Part shown: positions 9,632-18,665 of the stretch, in pieces
How positions within the stretch are numbered: the first letter of the stretch is position 1
Layout of the letters: each line of letters opens with the position of its first letter
Assembly: GCF_016904885.1 (NCBI RefSeq)
Contig: NZ_JADWYI010000001.1
Span: forward strand, 8,923,224 to 8,987,223
DNA length: 64,000 nt
DNA from: Archangium primigenium
Lineage (GTDB): Bacteria > Myxococcota > Myxococcia > Myxococcales > Myxococcaceae
Reading direction: 5' to 3'
Position numbers and translations under genes: made by a program
Notes under the pieces: generated by a model
The model's input: the letters and a program-made list of their open reading frames with translations, nothing else
What the model was told of the DNA's origin: nothing
The model's database searches: none

Positions 9632-10447
9632 CTACGGTGAAGCCTCCTCCGCCAGGAGTTCGATGTACCGAGCGGCGGACTGTTGGACGGCGGCCGAGCC
9701 CTCCCGCGTCACCTCGCGGCCCGGGAAGGCGCCGTAGACGCGCTCGAAGCGCCAGGGCTGGAGCGTGTCGGCGATGCGCCGCACCGTGCGCGCGGACAAC
9801 GGCATCATGTTGGGATAGCTCCACAGGAAGGACACCCGGCGGGTATCGGCCGCCACCTGGACGATGTCCCCACTGAGCAGCGCCCCCCGCCCGTCCGCGC
9901 CCTCGCGCCAGTGCAGCACCGTGCCTCCGGCGAAATGGCCGCCCAGCCGCAGCAGCGTCACGCCCTCCTCGAGGGTCAGGGTCTCGCCCTCCCAGAACCG
10001 GAGCGAGGCGTCCGGACGCATCACCCACGCCCGGTCGGCGGCATGCAGGTGGACGGGCACCTGGAACGCGCGCGCCCAGTCCTGCATGCGGGTGTAGTAG
10101 TGCGGGTGCGAGATGGCGATGGCCGTGAGGCCGCCCAGCGCGCGGAGGAGCGTCTCGGTCGCCGCGTCGAGCAGTGCCAGGCAGTCCCAGAGGATGTTGC
10201 CCCGAGGGGTACGAATGAGGAGCGCGCGCTGGCCGATGGCGAAGTCGGGCCGCGTGTGGAGCTCGAACAGGCCCGGCTCGAGCTGGCGCCAGGCATTCAC
10301 ATGCCCGGCCGCGAGCGCCTCGGGGGTCGTCCACGCCTGACCACTCCGCGGCACGTACTGCCGCTCGTCCACGCAGATGGGACAGTGCTCGGGCGCCTGG
10401 GGCGCGTCATAGGAAGTTCCACACGCGCGGCACAGGTGGATGGGCAT
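9632..10447 (-). CDS. Metallo-beta-lactamase-fold protein with N-terminal zinc ribbon
   Basis: 271 residues. The first 25 carry a rubredoxin-like knuckle pair (CRAC at 6-9, CPIC at 22-25). A metallo-beta-lactamase fold follows: RTPRGNILWDCLALLD, then SHPHYYTRMQDW near residue 107, which is the first metal motif but reads HPHYYT rather than HxHxDH; later GGHFAGGTVLHW and LLSGDIVQV provide the second His and the bridging Asp. The missing Asp/His suggests altered or single metal binding. The start at 10447 has GGGGAGG 5 bases upstream. Substrate unknown; hydrolase or thiolesterase activity is plausible but unproven. Confidence 0.68.
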   Translation of the reverse strand: MPIHLCRACGTSYDAPQAPEHCPICVDERQYVPRSGQAWTTPEALAAGHVNAWRQLEPGLFELHTRPDFAIGQRALLIRTPRGNILWDCLALLDAATETLLRALGGLTAIAISHPHYYTRMQDWARAFQVPVHLHAADRAWVMRPDASLRFWEGETLTLEEGVTLLRLGGHFAGGTVLHWREGADGRGALLSGDIVQVAADTRRVSFLWSYPNMMPLSARTVRRIADTLQPWRFERVYGAFPGREVTREGSAAVQQSAARYIELLAEEASP

Positions 10448-10599
10448 GAGGTCCTCCCCTCGGACAGAACAGACGTCCCCTCAAGATGGGGTCCGTGCCC
10501 GGCCCGCGCTGGGAGACGCGCCGAGCCAGGCTGGATGCCTCGACCCCAGGCGAGCGGGCACCTCACGCGCAGCTCACGCAGGTCAGGGGATGGCGCCAA

Positions 10600-10611
10600 G
10601 GCCATATGGCC
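10600..10611. promoter_or_regulatory. 12-base perfect palindrome GGCCATATGGCC
   Basis: It lies in the 240-base spacer between the divergent metallo-beta-lactamase-fold gene and the Sit toxin gene, 77-88 bases upstream of the toxin ATG. With no spacer and an AT core it is a credible regulator site for the toxin-immunity operon. A weaker stem (CCGTTG/CAACGG, 10654-10672) sits closer to the start. Confidence 0.4.
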
Positions 10612-10620
10612 AGAGGGCAT

Positions 10621-10636
10621 TGGGACATGACAGGCT
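10621..10636 (+). promoter_or_regulatory. Weak sigma-54-type -24/-12 candidate upstream of sitA
   Basis: TGGGACATGACAGGCT has the GG-N10-GC spacing of sigma-54 promoters and a good -24 half (TGGGAC against TGGCAC), but the -12 half is AGGCT rather than TTGCW. It would place transcription about 40 bases before the toxin start. Sigma-54 promoters are common in myxobacteria, but this match is marginal. Confidence 0.22.
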
Positions 10637-10687
10637 CACGACGGAGATGAGGTCCGTTGTCGGGAGCAACGGGAGAGGACACGGCAC

Positions 10688-11923
10688 ATGTGGAGACTGC
10701 TCTCGTTGTTGGCGCTCCTCGGAGCCGCTTCGTTGGGCTGCACGGCCTCGAACTCCACCCGTCGCGGGTCGCGCGTCCCACCCCAACGCCCCGTAGAGGT
10801 GACGCCCCAGGAGTTCGCCCGCGCCATGGCGGGATTGGTCTTGGACCTCCCGCTTCAGCCCATCGCTCGGGTTCACCAGCGCCCCGCATCCACCCCACCC
10901 CGGCGCCTGGCGCACATCACCCTGGCCGCATGGCCCACCGCACCCGCGCCTGCCTTGACGCGCGACTACCTCCGATGGTGCGCACACACGCGCGCGACGG
11001 GCGATTGCCTCTCGCTTCTCGGCGACGAGCCTGTGCTGGACGCGCATGACCGCCAGCAGGTGGCCCTCGCGTTGGCCTTCGGCTCCGTATGGGAGGAAAC
11101 CCGGGGAGCGTTCGGCGCGCTCGCGGACCCAGCGACCATCCGCAACACGCTGCTCTCGGCGATGACGTTCTACCTGCTCGTCCTGGTCGCGCCTGAACCC
11201 GTGACGAAGCCCGTGGCCGTGGCGCTCACGGCTTTCCTTCTGAGCTATCTGGGTTGGGACACGTTCTGGGGCCTGGTCTCCGGATGGGTTGAGCTGAGGG
11301 ACTCCGCCTCCCGGGCCACGACCTTCGTCGAACTCCGAGCCGCGGGAGACCAGTACGCGAAGGCCATCGGTGTTCGAGCCGCGAGGCTGTTCGTCATGCT
11401 GGCCACAGCGGCCTTTGGCGCCACCACGGGGCTGTCCGTGACCGGACCCACGCTCCCGGGCTTCGCGCAAGCGTCACTCGCCGCGCGGACCCACCATGGA
11501 CTCCACCTGACCGCCGTCTCCGAAGTGCAAGCGGTCAGCGTGACAGCGGCGGGTGCCAGTCTCACCCTGGCGTCGGCCCCCCTGGCCATGGCGACCTCCA
11601 CGACCGGCCCGTCGATGCGCCCCGACATGGAGCCTGAATGCACGGGCCAGACCCACCATGTCATCTCGAGACCCATCGCCAAGGAACTCGAACGACACCT
11701 GACGCTCGGCGGCCACTACACGCCCAGGGACTCGCGATTCGTCGTCCAAGCCAGGGACCAAGCGTCACACTGGGGCTACCAGGATTGGCACCGCAAGCTC
11801 GACGACACCATCATTCGCTGGCTCCGTGAGAACCCCACGGCCTCGGTGGAGCACTTCGAGGCCTTCCTCCGCCAGTTGTACCTTCGGCCAGATCTGCGCC
11901 ATCGCTTTCCCCATGGTTTCTGA
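10688..11923 (+). CDS. sitA: SitA-family polymorphic toxin lipoprotein with HH-type nuclease-like C-terminus
   Basis: 411 residues. The lipobox LLALLGAASLGC (Cys18) and the long middle region (DYLRWC near 98, then hydrophobic helices at about 155-185 and 240-260) match the conserved delivery part of SitA5/SitA6 toxins of Myxococcus. These are outer-membrane lipoproteins handed to neighbouring cells by TraA/TraB outer-membrane exchange and kill non-kin. The last 95 residues are the variable warhead: CTGQTHHVISRPIAKEL, then ASHWGYQDWHRKLDD, giving a His-His and Trp-His pattern like the AHH/SHH nuclease groups. The next gene overlaps it by 11 bases and is a double-CXXCG immunity protein, which fits SitA6/SitI6. 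Nuclease activity is inferred from the His motifs. Confidence 0.82.
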   Translation: MWRLLSLLALLGAASLGCTASNSTRRGSRVPPQRPVEVTPQEFARAMAGLVLDLPLQPIARVHQRPASTPPRRLAHITLAAWPTAPAPALTRDYLRWCAHTRATGDCLSLLGDEPVLDAHDRQQVALALAFGSVWEETRGAFGALADPATIRNTLLSAMTFYLLVLVAPEPVTKPVAVALTAFLLSYLGWDTFWGLVSGWVELRDSASRATTFVELRAAGDQYAKAIGVRAARLFVMLATAAFGATTGLSVTGPTLPGFAQASLAARTHHGLHLTAVSEVQAVSVTAAGASLTLASAPLAMATSTTGPSMRPDMEPECTGQTHHVISRPIAKELERHLTLGGHYTPRDSRFVVQARDQASHWGYQDWHRKLDDTIIRWLRENPTASVEHFEAFLRQLYLRPDLRHRFPHGF

Positions 11924-12581
11924 GACCTCACCCACGCAACGCTTCTTCGTGCTCCAGGATGACGCCTTCGGGTCCCACGACACCCGCTTCAGCCCCGTGA
12001 ATCCCCACCTGGGGGACGCCCCTCGCTGTCCTCGGTGCGGCCAGGGTCGTGGAGCACGGATCTGGCTTCCTCCCTTTCAGGTGGAATTGGAGCCGTACGG
12101 CACGAACTGGGGGGATGTCGCCACGGGTCCGGGAGGAGACCTGCTTGTCTCCAGACGCTTCCGCGACGCGTACCACGACGAAGGGCTCGTGGGACTCGGG
12201 AGCTTCCACCCCGTCGAAGTGACGCGCGTGCTCCGAAAACGCCGAGGGCCCACGCTCGCCTCTCCACTCTATTTTCTCGCCACTCCCGACTTCTCCGAAA
12301 CGGCCGTGGATGAGACACGAAGTCGGCTCCACCGCCCACGGCCCTTCACCTGTGATGGGTGCAGGTTGTCCGGCCTGGATGCCATCCATGGCTTCTGCCT
12401 GGAACAGCCGCCTCAGGTGAAAGAAGACATTTTTCGCCCGAGGGCCCTGGCGGGAACACTCGTGGCCTCCGAGCGTTTCGCTCGATTCGCCGCGCGGCAC
12501 GCACTGACGAACATGCGGCTCACGCCCACCGAGCGGTTCGTGTGGGATCCCTTGGGACGAGAGCCCGACCGCCTGGAATGA
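11913..12581 (+). CDS. sitI: SitI6-type double-CXXCG immunity protein
   Basis: 222 residues, no signal peptide, so cytoplasmic, where it would neutralise the imported SitA warhead. It carries the two Cys pairs of the myxobacterial double-CXXCG family: CPRCGQ near residue 40 and CDGCRLSG near 149, the second with Arg in place of Gly. The opening TQRFFVLQDD matches the usual RFF-type start of the family. The ATG at 11913 lies 11 bases inside the toxin gene, in another frame, with no strong ribosome site, so translation is probably coupled to the toxin's. This ensures that a cell making toxin also makes immunity. Specificity should be for the adjacent toxin only. Confidence 0.82.
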   Translation: MVSETSPTQRFFVLQDDAFGSHDTRFSPVNPHLGDAPRCPRCGQGRGARIWLPPFQVELEPYGTNWGDVATGPGGDLLVSRRFRDAYHDEGLVGLGSFHPVEVTRVLRKRRGPTLASPLYFLATPDFSETAVDETRSRLHRPRPFTCDGCRLSGLDAIHGFCLEQPPQVKEDIFRPRALAGTLVASERFARFAARHALTNMRLTPTERFVWDPLGREPDRLE

Positions 12582-12584
12582 AGC

Positions 12585-15500
12585 TCAGCTCGCCTGGGCC
12601 ACCTCGGCCGAGTCGTCCTCGTCCTCCGCCTCGTCACCCTGGTCGTCGACGCCCTGGGGCACGCCGTCCACGTAGAGCACGACGTTGCCCACCGTGGCGG
12701 GCACGCGTGGGCCCGGCGTCACCACGCCCGTGAGGTTGAGCGGATCCACCGCGGAGATCTGCACCCGCACCCCCGAGGGCTCCTGCCGCCGCACCGCCCG
12801 CGCCACGTCCACCGCGTCCGGCAGCGCGAACTGCTCGCCCACGAAGCCCGCCACGAAGCGGCCCCCGCGAATCTCGCCCCGCGCCTCCATCCTCCGGTAC
12901 ACGTACAAGAGCTCGCGCCAGGAGGGTGCCAGGGCCTCGCGCATCACCAGGTCTCGCCAGACGATGCCGTAGCGCTGCAGGAACAGCCGCGCGAGCGACT
13001 CGCGCACCTCGTCCTCGCCCTTGGGCTCGGAGGGCGCCAGCAGGCTCCAGCGTCCCGGACCGCCGCGCTGCAACAGCTTCTGCCGCTTGCGCTGCGCCGG
13101 GCTCTGGAGCACCCGCAGGTTCTGCACCGCGTCCGCCGTGACGAGCCCCCGGGCCACCAATTCCCACAGCGCGTCCTCCACCTCCGAGGGCAGCCGCCGC
13201 GCGCGCGAGCACAGGTCCGTGAAGAAGCACGCGCCGCGCTGCTCCAGCACCGTCACCACGTCCCGGGCGGGCGCGGACAGGTCCTCCGGCACCCGCACGC
13301 CGCCATCCGCGAGCACCATGCCGGGCCGCGCCGCCGACAGCATCCAGTCCAGATCCTCGCGCTTCACGAAGGACAGGCTCGCGTTGCGGTTGGGCGAGGC
13401 CGCCCGCGAGCGCACGGGCTCGGGCGCGGGGGGCGGCACGGGCGCGCCCCGGCGGGGACTCGCCACTGGTTTGGCTTCCTTCTGCGTGAGCCGCCCCCAG
13501 GCCACCTCGCCCGAGTAGCACGCGCGCTCCAGCAGGTCGCCCAGGTAGCCCTTCATCCGCGCGGGCAACAGGAAGCGCTCCCACGCGGACGCGGGCGCCT
13601 CGTAGCCCTGCAACAGGCCGATGGCCTTGGACAGGCCCGTGGAGCCCCGGAGCGCGTCCACCTCCTCCAGGTGGTGCCACCGGAAGAGGAAGCGCATGAA
13701 GTCGCGCGCGCTCAGGGGCTCGATCTCCTTGCGCAGCCGGCCCACCGTCAGCCGGTGGATGCGCTGGAGCAGGCGCCGGTCGCACCACTCCACTCCGCCC
13801 GGCACGGCGTCCGGACGGAAGCGTCCCCGGAGGATGCCGCCCGAGGCCTCCAGCGCGTGCAGCGCGATGTCCACGTCCGTGGCGTCCAGGGACGTGAGGG
13901 CCGCCAGTTCCGCCACGGTCGTGGGGCCCAGCAGCTCCATCCACCCGCGCACCACCTGCGCCACCGCCGCGTCGCGCTCCACGGGCTTGTCCCCGGGCAG
14001 CGGCTGGAGGGCGGGCTGGAGCTCGGCCTCGGGGAAGAGCGCGCGGACGGCCTGGATCCGCTCGGCGGGGACGAGGTAGCGCTGGCCCGCCACCTCCAGC
14101 CAGGCCACGCGCCGCTGCGCCGCGAGGCCCGCCACGAAACGCCCCACCACCCGCGCCTCGGGCAGCAGCACCAGTTGCAGGAGCGCGTCGTGCAGCTCGT
14201 CCTCGTCGCGCAGGGGCGGCGCCGCGTCGCGCACCACCTGCTCGATGGCGCTCGCGTCCAGCGCGCCGAAGGCCGCCGAGTCCTCCGCCGGCAGCGTGCG
14301 GCGCAGCACCACGTTGCGCACCCGGCGCTCCTCGGCGGGCGCGTCGTCCAGGAAGGTGTAGGGCTGGCTGTTCACCATCTGGTGGGCGAACACGCTCGGC
14401 TCGGGCACGTCCCGCGCCACCAGTTGGATGCGGCCTTCCTTCATGCCGCGCAACACCTGGCGCAGGCCGTCCACGTCCATGGCCTCGCGCAGACAGTCCT
14501 GCATCGTCTGCCGCACCAGCGGGTGGTCCGGCACCTCCACGTCCGCGCCATGGTGGTTGTCCTGGCAGCCCACCTGGGCGGGGAACACCGCGGCGAGCAG
14601 GTCCTCGCTGCGCGCGCGCTGGAGGTTGGGCGCCACGCGCTTGCCCGAGGAGAAGCGCGACAGGGACAGGGCCCGCGTCGCGTTCCACCGGAAGCGCGTG
14701 CCGAACAGCGGCGACTGCAGCACCGCCTGCACCAGCACCTCCTCGGTGTTCTCCGGGTTGAGGAAGCCGAAGATGTCCTCCAGCGGGAAGGAGTGCTGCT
14801 CGCCCAGGGACAAGAGCAGCCCGTCCTCGGTGGCCGCCGCCTGGAGCTCGAAGTCGAAGGTGCGGCAGAAGCGCTTGCGCAGCGCCATGCCCCAGGCGCG
14901 CATGACGCGGCTGCCAAAGGGCGCGTGGAGGATGAGCTGCATGCCGCCCGCCTCGTCGAAGAAGCGCTCGGCCACGAGCGTGGTCTGGCTCGGCACCACC
15001 CCGAGCACCTGCTGGCCCGCGCGCAGGTACGCGAGCAGCGCGTCCACCGCCGGGGGCGGCACCTGGAGCTGCTTCTCCAGGAAGAGCGGCGCGTCGGCGC
15101 GCTGGAGCAGCTCCGCGCGCAGCCGGCCCACGTGCACGCTCAGCTCGTCCGTGCGGCCCGGGGCCTCGCCACGCCAGAAGGGCACCGTGGGCGGCTGGCC
15201 GTGGGCGTTCTCCACCATCACCGACGCCCCCATCACCCGCTGGATGCGCCAGGCCGTCGTGCCCAGCAGGAAGATGTCCCCGGGTGAGGACTCCACCGCG
15301 AAGTCCTCGTCCAGCGTGCCCACCACCTTGCCCTCGGGCTCGGCCACCACGTTGAAGGTGAAGGTGTCCGGGATGGCGCCGCCGTTGGTGAGCGCGGTGA
15401 TGCGCACGCCCCGGCGCGCCTTGAGCCGCTGGTTCACCCGGTCGCGGTGCAGGTGCACCCCCGCCCGCCCGCGCCGCAGGGACACGCCCTCGGACAGCGT

Positions 15501-16898
15501 CTCCAACACCTTCTCGTACTCCTCGTAGGAGAGGTCACGGTAGGGCCAGGCGCGGCGCAAGAGGCTGTAGAGCGCGCGCTCGTCCCACTCCTCGCACGCG
15601 CACGCGGCCACGATCTGCTGCGCGAGCACGTCCAGGGGCTTCTCCGGGATGCGCACCGCGTCCAGGTCGCCCTCGCGCACGGCGTTGAGCAGGGCCACGC
15701 ACTCCATCAGCTCGTCGCGCGTCATGGCGAAGAGCACGCCCTTGGACACGCCGCCCTTGTAGTGGCCCGCGCGGCCCACCCGCTGCAGCAGCACGGCGAT
15801 GGAGCGCGTGCTGCCCAGCTGCACCACCAGGTCCACGTTGCCCACGTCGATGCCCAGCTCCAGCGACGCCGTGGCCACCATCACCGACAGCTGTCCCGCC
15901 TTGAGCCGCTCCTCGGCCGACAGCCGCAGCTCGCGCGACATGCTGCCGTGGTGCGCCGCCACCTTGTCCGGCGACAGGCGCTCGCCCAGGTCGTGCGCCA
16001 CGCGCTCGGCCAGCTTGCGCGTGTTCACGAAGACGAGCGTCGTGCGGTGCTCGCTGGCCAGTTGCAGGAGCCGGTCATACACCTGCCCCCACATCTCGTG
16101 CGTGGCGAGCGAGCCCAGCTCCGCGTCCGGAATCTCCACCCGCAAATCCCACGGCCGCTGGTGCCCCACCTGGACCAGTTGGCAGGGCTCGTCGCGCTCG
16201 CCGGTGAGGAAGGCGGCGATCGCCTCCAGGGGCTTCTGCGTGGCCGACAGGCCGATGAGCTGGGGCCGCACCTCGGTGATGGCCTTGAGCCGCTCCAGCG
16301 ACAGGGCGAAGTGGCTGCCGCGCTTGTCACGCGCCAGGGCGTGGATTTCGTCCACGATGACGGTGCGCACCCCCCGGAGCGTGGCCCGGGCCCGCTCCGC
16401 CGTCAGGTAGAGGTAGAGCGACTCCGGCGTGGTGATGAGGATGTGCGGGGGCCGGCGCACCATCTGCGCGCGCTCGGAGGCGGAGGTGTCGCCCGTGCGC
16501 ACCTGGACCCGCAGCTCCTGGGGCGAAAAGCCCGCGGCGCGCGCCCGCTGGAGCAGCTCCTCCAGCGGCTGCAGCAGGTTCTTGCGCACGTCGTTGCCCA
16601 GCGCCTTGAGCGGCGACACGTAGAGCACCTGGGTGCGATCCTCCAGGACGCCCTCCAGCGCGAGCCGGAAGAGCCGATCCAGGGCGGCGAGGAAGGCGGT
16701 GAGCGTCTTGCCGCTGCCCGTGGGCGCGGCGATGAGCACGTCCCGCCAGTCCTGGATGAGCGGCCAGCCCTCCACCTGCGGACGCGAGGGCTCGCCCAGT
16801 CGCTCGCTGAACCACGCCTGGACCACGGGGTGGAAGGGCGCGAGCGCCGGGTGGACGAGGGAGGGGGTGGCGAAGTCGAGGGCGATCTGCGGGGCCAT
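12585..16898 (-). CDS. lhr: Lhr-family DEAD/DEAH-box ATP-dependent helicase
   Basis: 1437 residues, the usual length of bacterial Lhr (about 1400-1550). Superfamily 2 core: Walker A APTGSGKT at about 58-65, Walker B/DEIH near 182 (VDEIHALARDKRGSHF, the Lhr signature), motif III SATQKP, and the second RecA domain with the 'ELGIDVGNVDLVVQLG' and 'QRVGRAGH' motifs. The remaining two-thirds hold the winged-helix and Lhr-C domains, with an Ala/Pro linker near residues 1140-1165. Lhr is a 3'-5' DNA translocase acting in DNA repair, and in mycobacteria it is induced by DNA damage. It converges with sitI, 3 bases apart. No partner nuclease is adjacent. Confidence 0.9.
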   Translation of the reverse strand: MAPQIALDFATPSLVHPALAPFHPVVQAWFSERLGEPSRPQVEGWPLIQDWRDVLIAAPTGSGKTLTAFLAALDRLFRLALEGVLEDRTQVLYVSPLKALGNDVRKNLLQPLEELLQRARAAGFSPQELRVQVRTGDTSASERAQMVRRPPHILITTPESLYLYLTAERARATLRGVRTVIVDEIHALARDKRGSHFALSLERLKAITEVRPQLIGLSATQKPLEAIAAFLTGERDEPCQLVQVGHQRPWDLRVEIPDAELGSLATHEMWGQVYDRLLQLASEHRTTLVFVNTRKLAERVAHDLGERLSPDKVAAHHGSMSRELRLSAEERLKAGQLSVMVATASLELGIDVGNVDLVVQLGSTRSIAVLLQRVGRAGHYKGGVSKGVLFAMTRDELMECVALLNAVREGDLDAVRIPEKPLDVLAQQIVAACACEEWDERALYSLLRRAWPYRDLSYEEYEKVLETLSEGVSLRRGRAGVHLHRDRVNQRLKARRGVRITALTNGGAIPDTFTFNVVAEPEGKVVGTLDEDFAVESSPGDIFLLGTTAWRIQRVMGASVMVENAHGQPPTVPFWRGEAPGRTDELSVHVGRLRAELLQRADAPLFLEKQLQVPPPAVDALLAYLRAGQQVLGVVPSQTTLVAERFFDEAGGMQLILHAPFGSRVMRAWGMALRKRFCRTFDFELQAAATEDGLLLSLGEQHSFPLEDIFGFLNPENTEEVLVQAVLQSPLFGTRFRWNATRALSLSRFSSGKRVAPNLQRARSEDLLAAVFPAQVGCQDNHHGADVEVPDHPLVRQTMQDCLREAMDVDGLRQVLRGMKEGRIQLVARDVPEPSVFAHQMVNSQPYTFLDDAPAEERRVRNVVLRRTLPAEDSAAFGALDASAIEQVVRDAAPPLRDEDELHDALLQLVLLPEARVVGRFVAGLAAQRRVAWLEVAGQRYLVPAERIQAVRALFPEAELQPALQPLPGDKPVERDAAVAQVVRGWMELLGPTTVAELAALTSLDATDVDIALHALEASGGILRGRFRPDAVPGGVEWCDRRLLQRIHRLTVGRLRKEIEPLSARDFMRFLFRWHHLEEVDALRGSTGLSKAIGLLQGYEAPASAWERFLLPARMKGYLGDLLERACYSGEVAWGRLTQKEAKPVASPRRGAPVPPPAPEPVRSRAASPNRNASLSFVKREDLDWMLSAARPGMVLADGGVRVPEDLSAPARDVVTVLEQRGACFFTDLCSRARRLPSEVEDALWELVARGLVTADAVQNLRVLQSPAQRKRQKLLQRGGPGRWSLLAPSEPKGEDEVRESLARLFLQRYGIVWRDLVMREALAPSWRELLYVYRRMEARGEIRGGRFVAGFVGEQFALPDAVDVARAVRRQEPSGVRVQISAVDPLNLTGVVTPGPRVPATVGNVVLYVDGVPQGVDDQGDEAEDEDDSAEVAQAS

Positions 16899-17130
16899 GG
16901 CGCACGCTCAGCCTGAACACGGGTTTAGGGGAAGGTCAACGCGCGGCGCCCGGCCCGCCGGGCCCTCCACCGTCCCGGCACAGCCCCTGGGCAAACATTG
17001 AACGCCGTGTGCGGCACTTCACGCCTCCTGCGAGGGAGTGTCGTCACGCCGCCATTCACCTGCCGCGAAGACGCCCCGCGTCAACGGCGGCGGAGGGGGT
17101 GTGCTTTCGTGGCCTCGGAGGCCTCATCCC

Positions 17131-17946
17131 ATGTCCCCGCCGCGCCATGCCTACGCCCTCGAGCAGCTCAATCCGGAGGCGTTCCTCGCGCTTCGTCTGG
17201 AGGCAACAGGGCCTCACGCCGGAGACTTCCTGTGCGAGTACGCCAACCCGGCGGCCCAGGCCCTGTTGGAGGAGGACCCGGTGGGCCTGCGGCTGCTCGG
17301 GGCCCGGCCGGAGCTGGCGGGAGGCCGGAGCGACTGGCGGCAGGTGCTGCTCACGGGCGTGCCCCTCACGCGGGTGCTGCCCCTGCGCCGGGTCGCGGGG
17401 ACGCGCCGGGTGCTCACGCGCGCCGCCCGGGTGGAGGAGGCCCTGCTCGCGGTGTGGCTCGTGGACGTGACGGACACCGAGCGCTTCATGAGCGAGACGG
17501 CCGCCTTCGAGGAGCGGATGCTCTCCTTCGTGGAGGCCATGCCGGCGCCCTTCCTCGCGCTCGATCCCCACCTGCGCTTCAGCTACGTGAACGCGGCGGC
17601 GGAGTCGTGGCTGGGCAAGGGGCGGCAAGCCCTCATCGGCCGGCCCCTGGAGCAGGAGTACGCCGGGGCACCGGGCTCCACCCTGAGCCCCCAGGCCCGG
17701 CGGGTGCTCGCCACGGGCCAGGCCACGCGCTTCGCCGAGCGCTCCCCCTCGCGCTGCTGGGAGGTGACGGTGTCACCCGGGGACCCCGGGGTGCTCATCT
17801 ACCTGCACGACATCACCGTGCACCGCCCGACGGCCCTGGCGCGGCCCCTGCCGCGCGCGCACCCGGGCCCCCTGGCCCATGGCGGCTGCGGCGGACGGCA
17901 CGGCGACTCCCGGCTGACGTCCCGGAGGCGCCGGGGCCGGGACTGA
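17131..17946 (+). CDS. PAS-domain protein without output domain
   Basis: 271 residues; ATG at 17131 with CGGAGGCC about 8 bases upstream. Two PAS-like units are visible: residues about 10-115 (FLCEYANPAAQALL..., ending VWLVDVTDTERF) and about 130-230 (MPAPFLALDPHLRFSYVNAAAESWLGK, ending LIYLHDITVHR). The C-terminus is a short basic, Arg/Gly/Pro-rich tail with no kinase, cyclase, GGDEF or DNA-binding domain. It could be a sensory adaptor for a kinase encoded elsewhere. No membrane segment. Converges with the DUF2378 gene, 10 bases apart. Confidence 0.62.
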   Translation: MSPPRHAYALEQLNPEAFLALRLEATGPHAGDFLCEYANPAAQALLEEDPVGLRLLGARPELAGGRSDWRQVLLTGVPLTRVLPLRRVAGTRRVLTRAARVEEALLAVWLVDVTDTERFMSETAAFEERMLSFVEAMPAPFLALDPHLRFSYVNAAAESWLGKGRQALIGRPLEQEYAGAPGSTLSPQARRVLATGQATRFAERSPSRCWEVTVSPGDPGVLIYLHDITVHRPTALARPLPRAHPGPLAHGGCGGRHGDSRLTSRRRRGRD

Positions 17947-17956
17947 CGGCCCGCGC

Positions 17957-18556
17957 TCAGCGCGACAGGCCGCTGGCCACCGGTCGGCGGGTGGCGTTCA
18001 TCCAGGTGAGGCGGAAGGTGGCGGACGTGCCCTCGCGCGCCACGGGCTCCACCTGGATGTCCTCGGCGCCCGCCGCGCGCAGCGTCTCGGCGAGCAAGCC
18101 ACAGGCGAAGTACGGGTTGTCCGCGGCGATGTCCCGCATCCACAGCCGGGCGCCGTGGGTGCCCAGCTCCTCCACCCGCACCTCGTTGAAGTTGTTGCCC
18201 GCGCGCAGGTTGTGCGGCACGCGCTCCAGCGTCGGGCGCGGCCCCAGCCGGGTGACGAGCGACATGCTCGCGCGCCCCTGGGCCGTCAGCCGGAAGCCCT
18301 GCAGGTAGCGCTCGCCCAGGCGCGACCAGGCCTCGCGCTCGGGCAGCCCGGGGAACACGTCCTCCACGGCCACCCGCAGGCACGCCTTCCACTGCTCCAG
18401 CGCGTAGGACGGCCGCAGGGGCTCGTTCAAGTCCAGGCCCACGTCCTTGAGCCGCCGACGGCCCTCGCGCGACAGGTGCGGCCCCAGGGCCCGGACGAAC
18501 AAGGCATCCACGGACTGCGCGTAGACTCGCTTCTCGGTGGGCAGTGACACAGGCAT
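17957..18556 (-). CDS. DUF2378-family protein (myxobacterial)
   Basis: 199 residues from the ATG at 18556, preferred over an upstream in-frame start at 18592. It shows the family features: the 'VYAQSVDALFVRAL' opening, 'LKDVGLDLNEPLRPSY...W' in the first third, 'YLQGFRLT..G' in the middle, and the 'NNFNEVRVEELG...GARLWMRDI...NPYFACGLL' core near 110-150. DUF2378 occurs in many copies in Myxococcus, Stigmatella and relatives and has no established function. There is no signal peptide or membrane segment. It is a lineage marker more than a functional clue. Confidence 0.78.
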   Translation of the reverse strand: MPVSLPTEKRVYAQSVDALFVRALGPHLSREGRRRLKDVGLDLNEPLRPSYALEQWKACLRVAVEDVFPGLPEREAWSRLGERYLQGFRLTAQGRASMSLVTRLGPRPTLERVPHNLRAGNNFNEVRVEELGTHGARLWMRDIAADNPYFACGLLAETLRAAGAEDIQVEPVAREGTSATFRLTWMNATRRPVASGLSR

Positions 18557-18665
18557 GTCGCGAAGGTGACCCTTCCCCTCCCCGGCGGCCACCCCCCCCG
18601 CCCCGACTCTGTGTGCTGGTGAAAAGTCGGAAAGCCCCGCGAGTCCGTGGGTGTGGGTGCCCGCG

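Noticed and set aside
10654-10672. CCGTTG/CAACGG stem before sitA as a riboswitch or attenuator
   Set aside because: Only a 6-base stem with no alternative pairing or T-run visible; too little to call.
12634-14688. A 684-codon frame in another register on the same strand as lhr
   Set aside because: Gly/Ala/Arg/Pro low-complexity text fully inside the helicase, typical of a GC-rich shadow.
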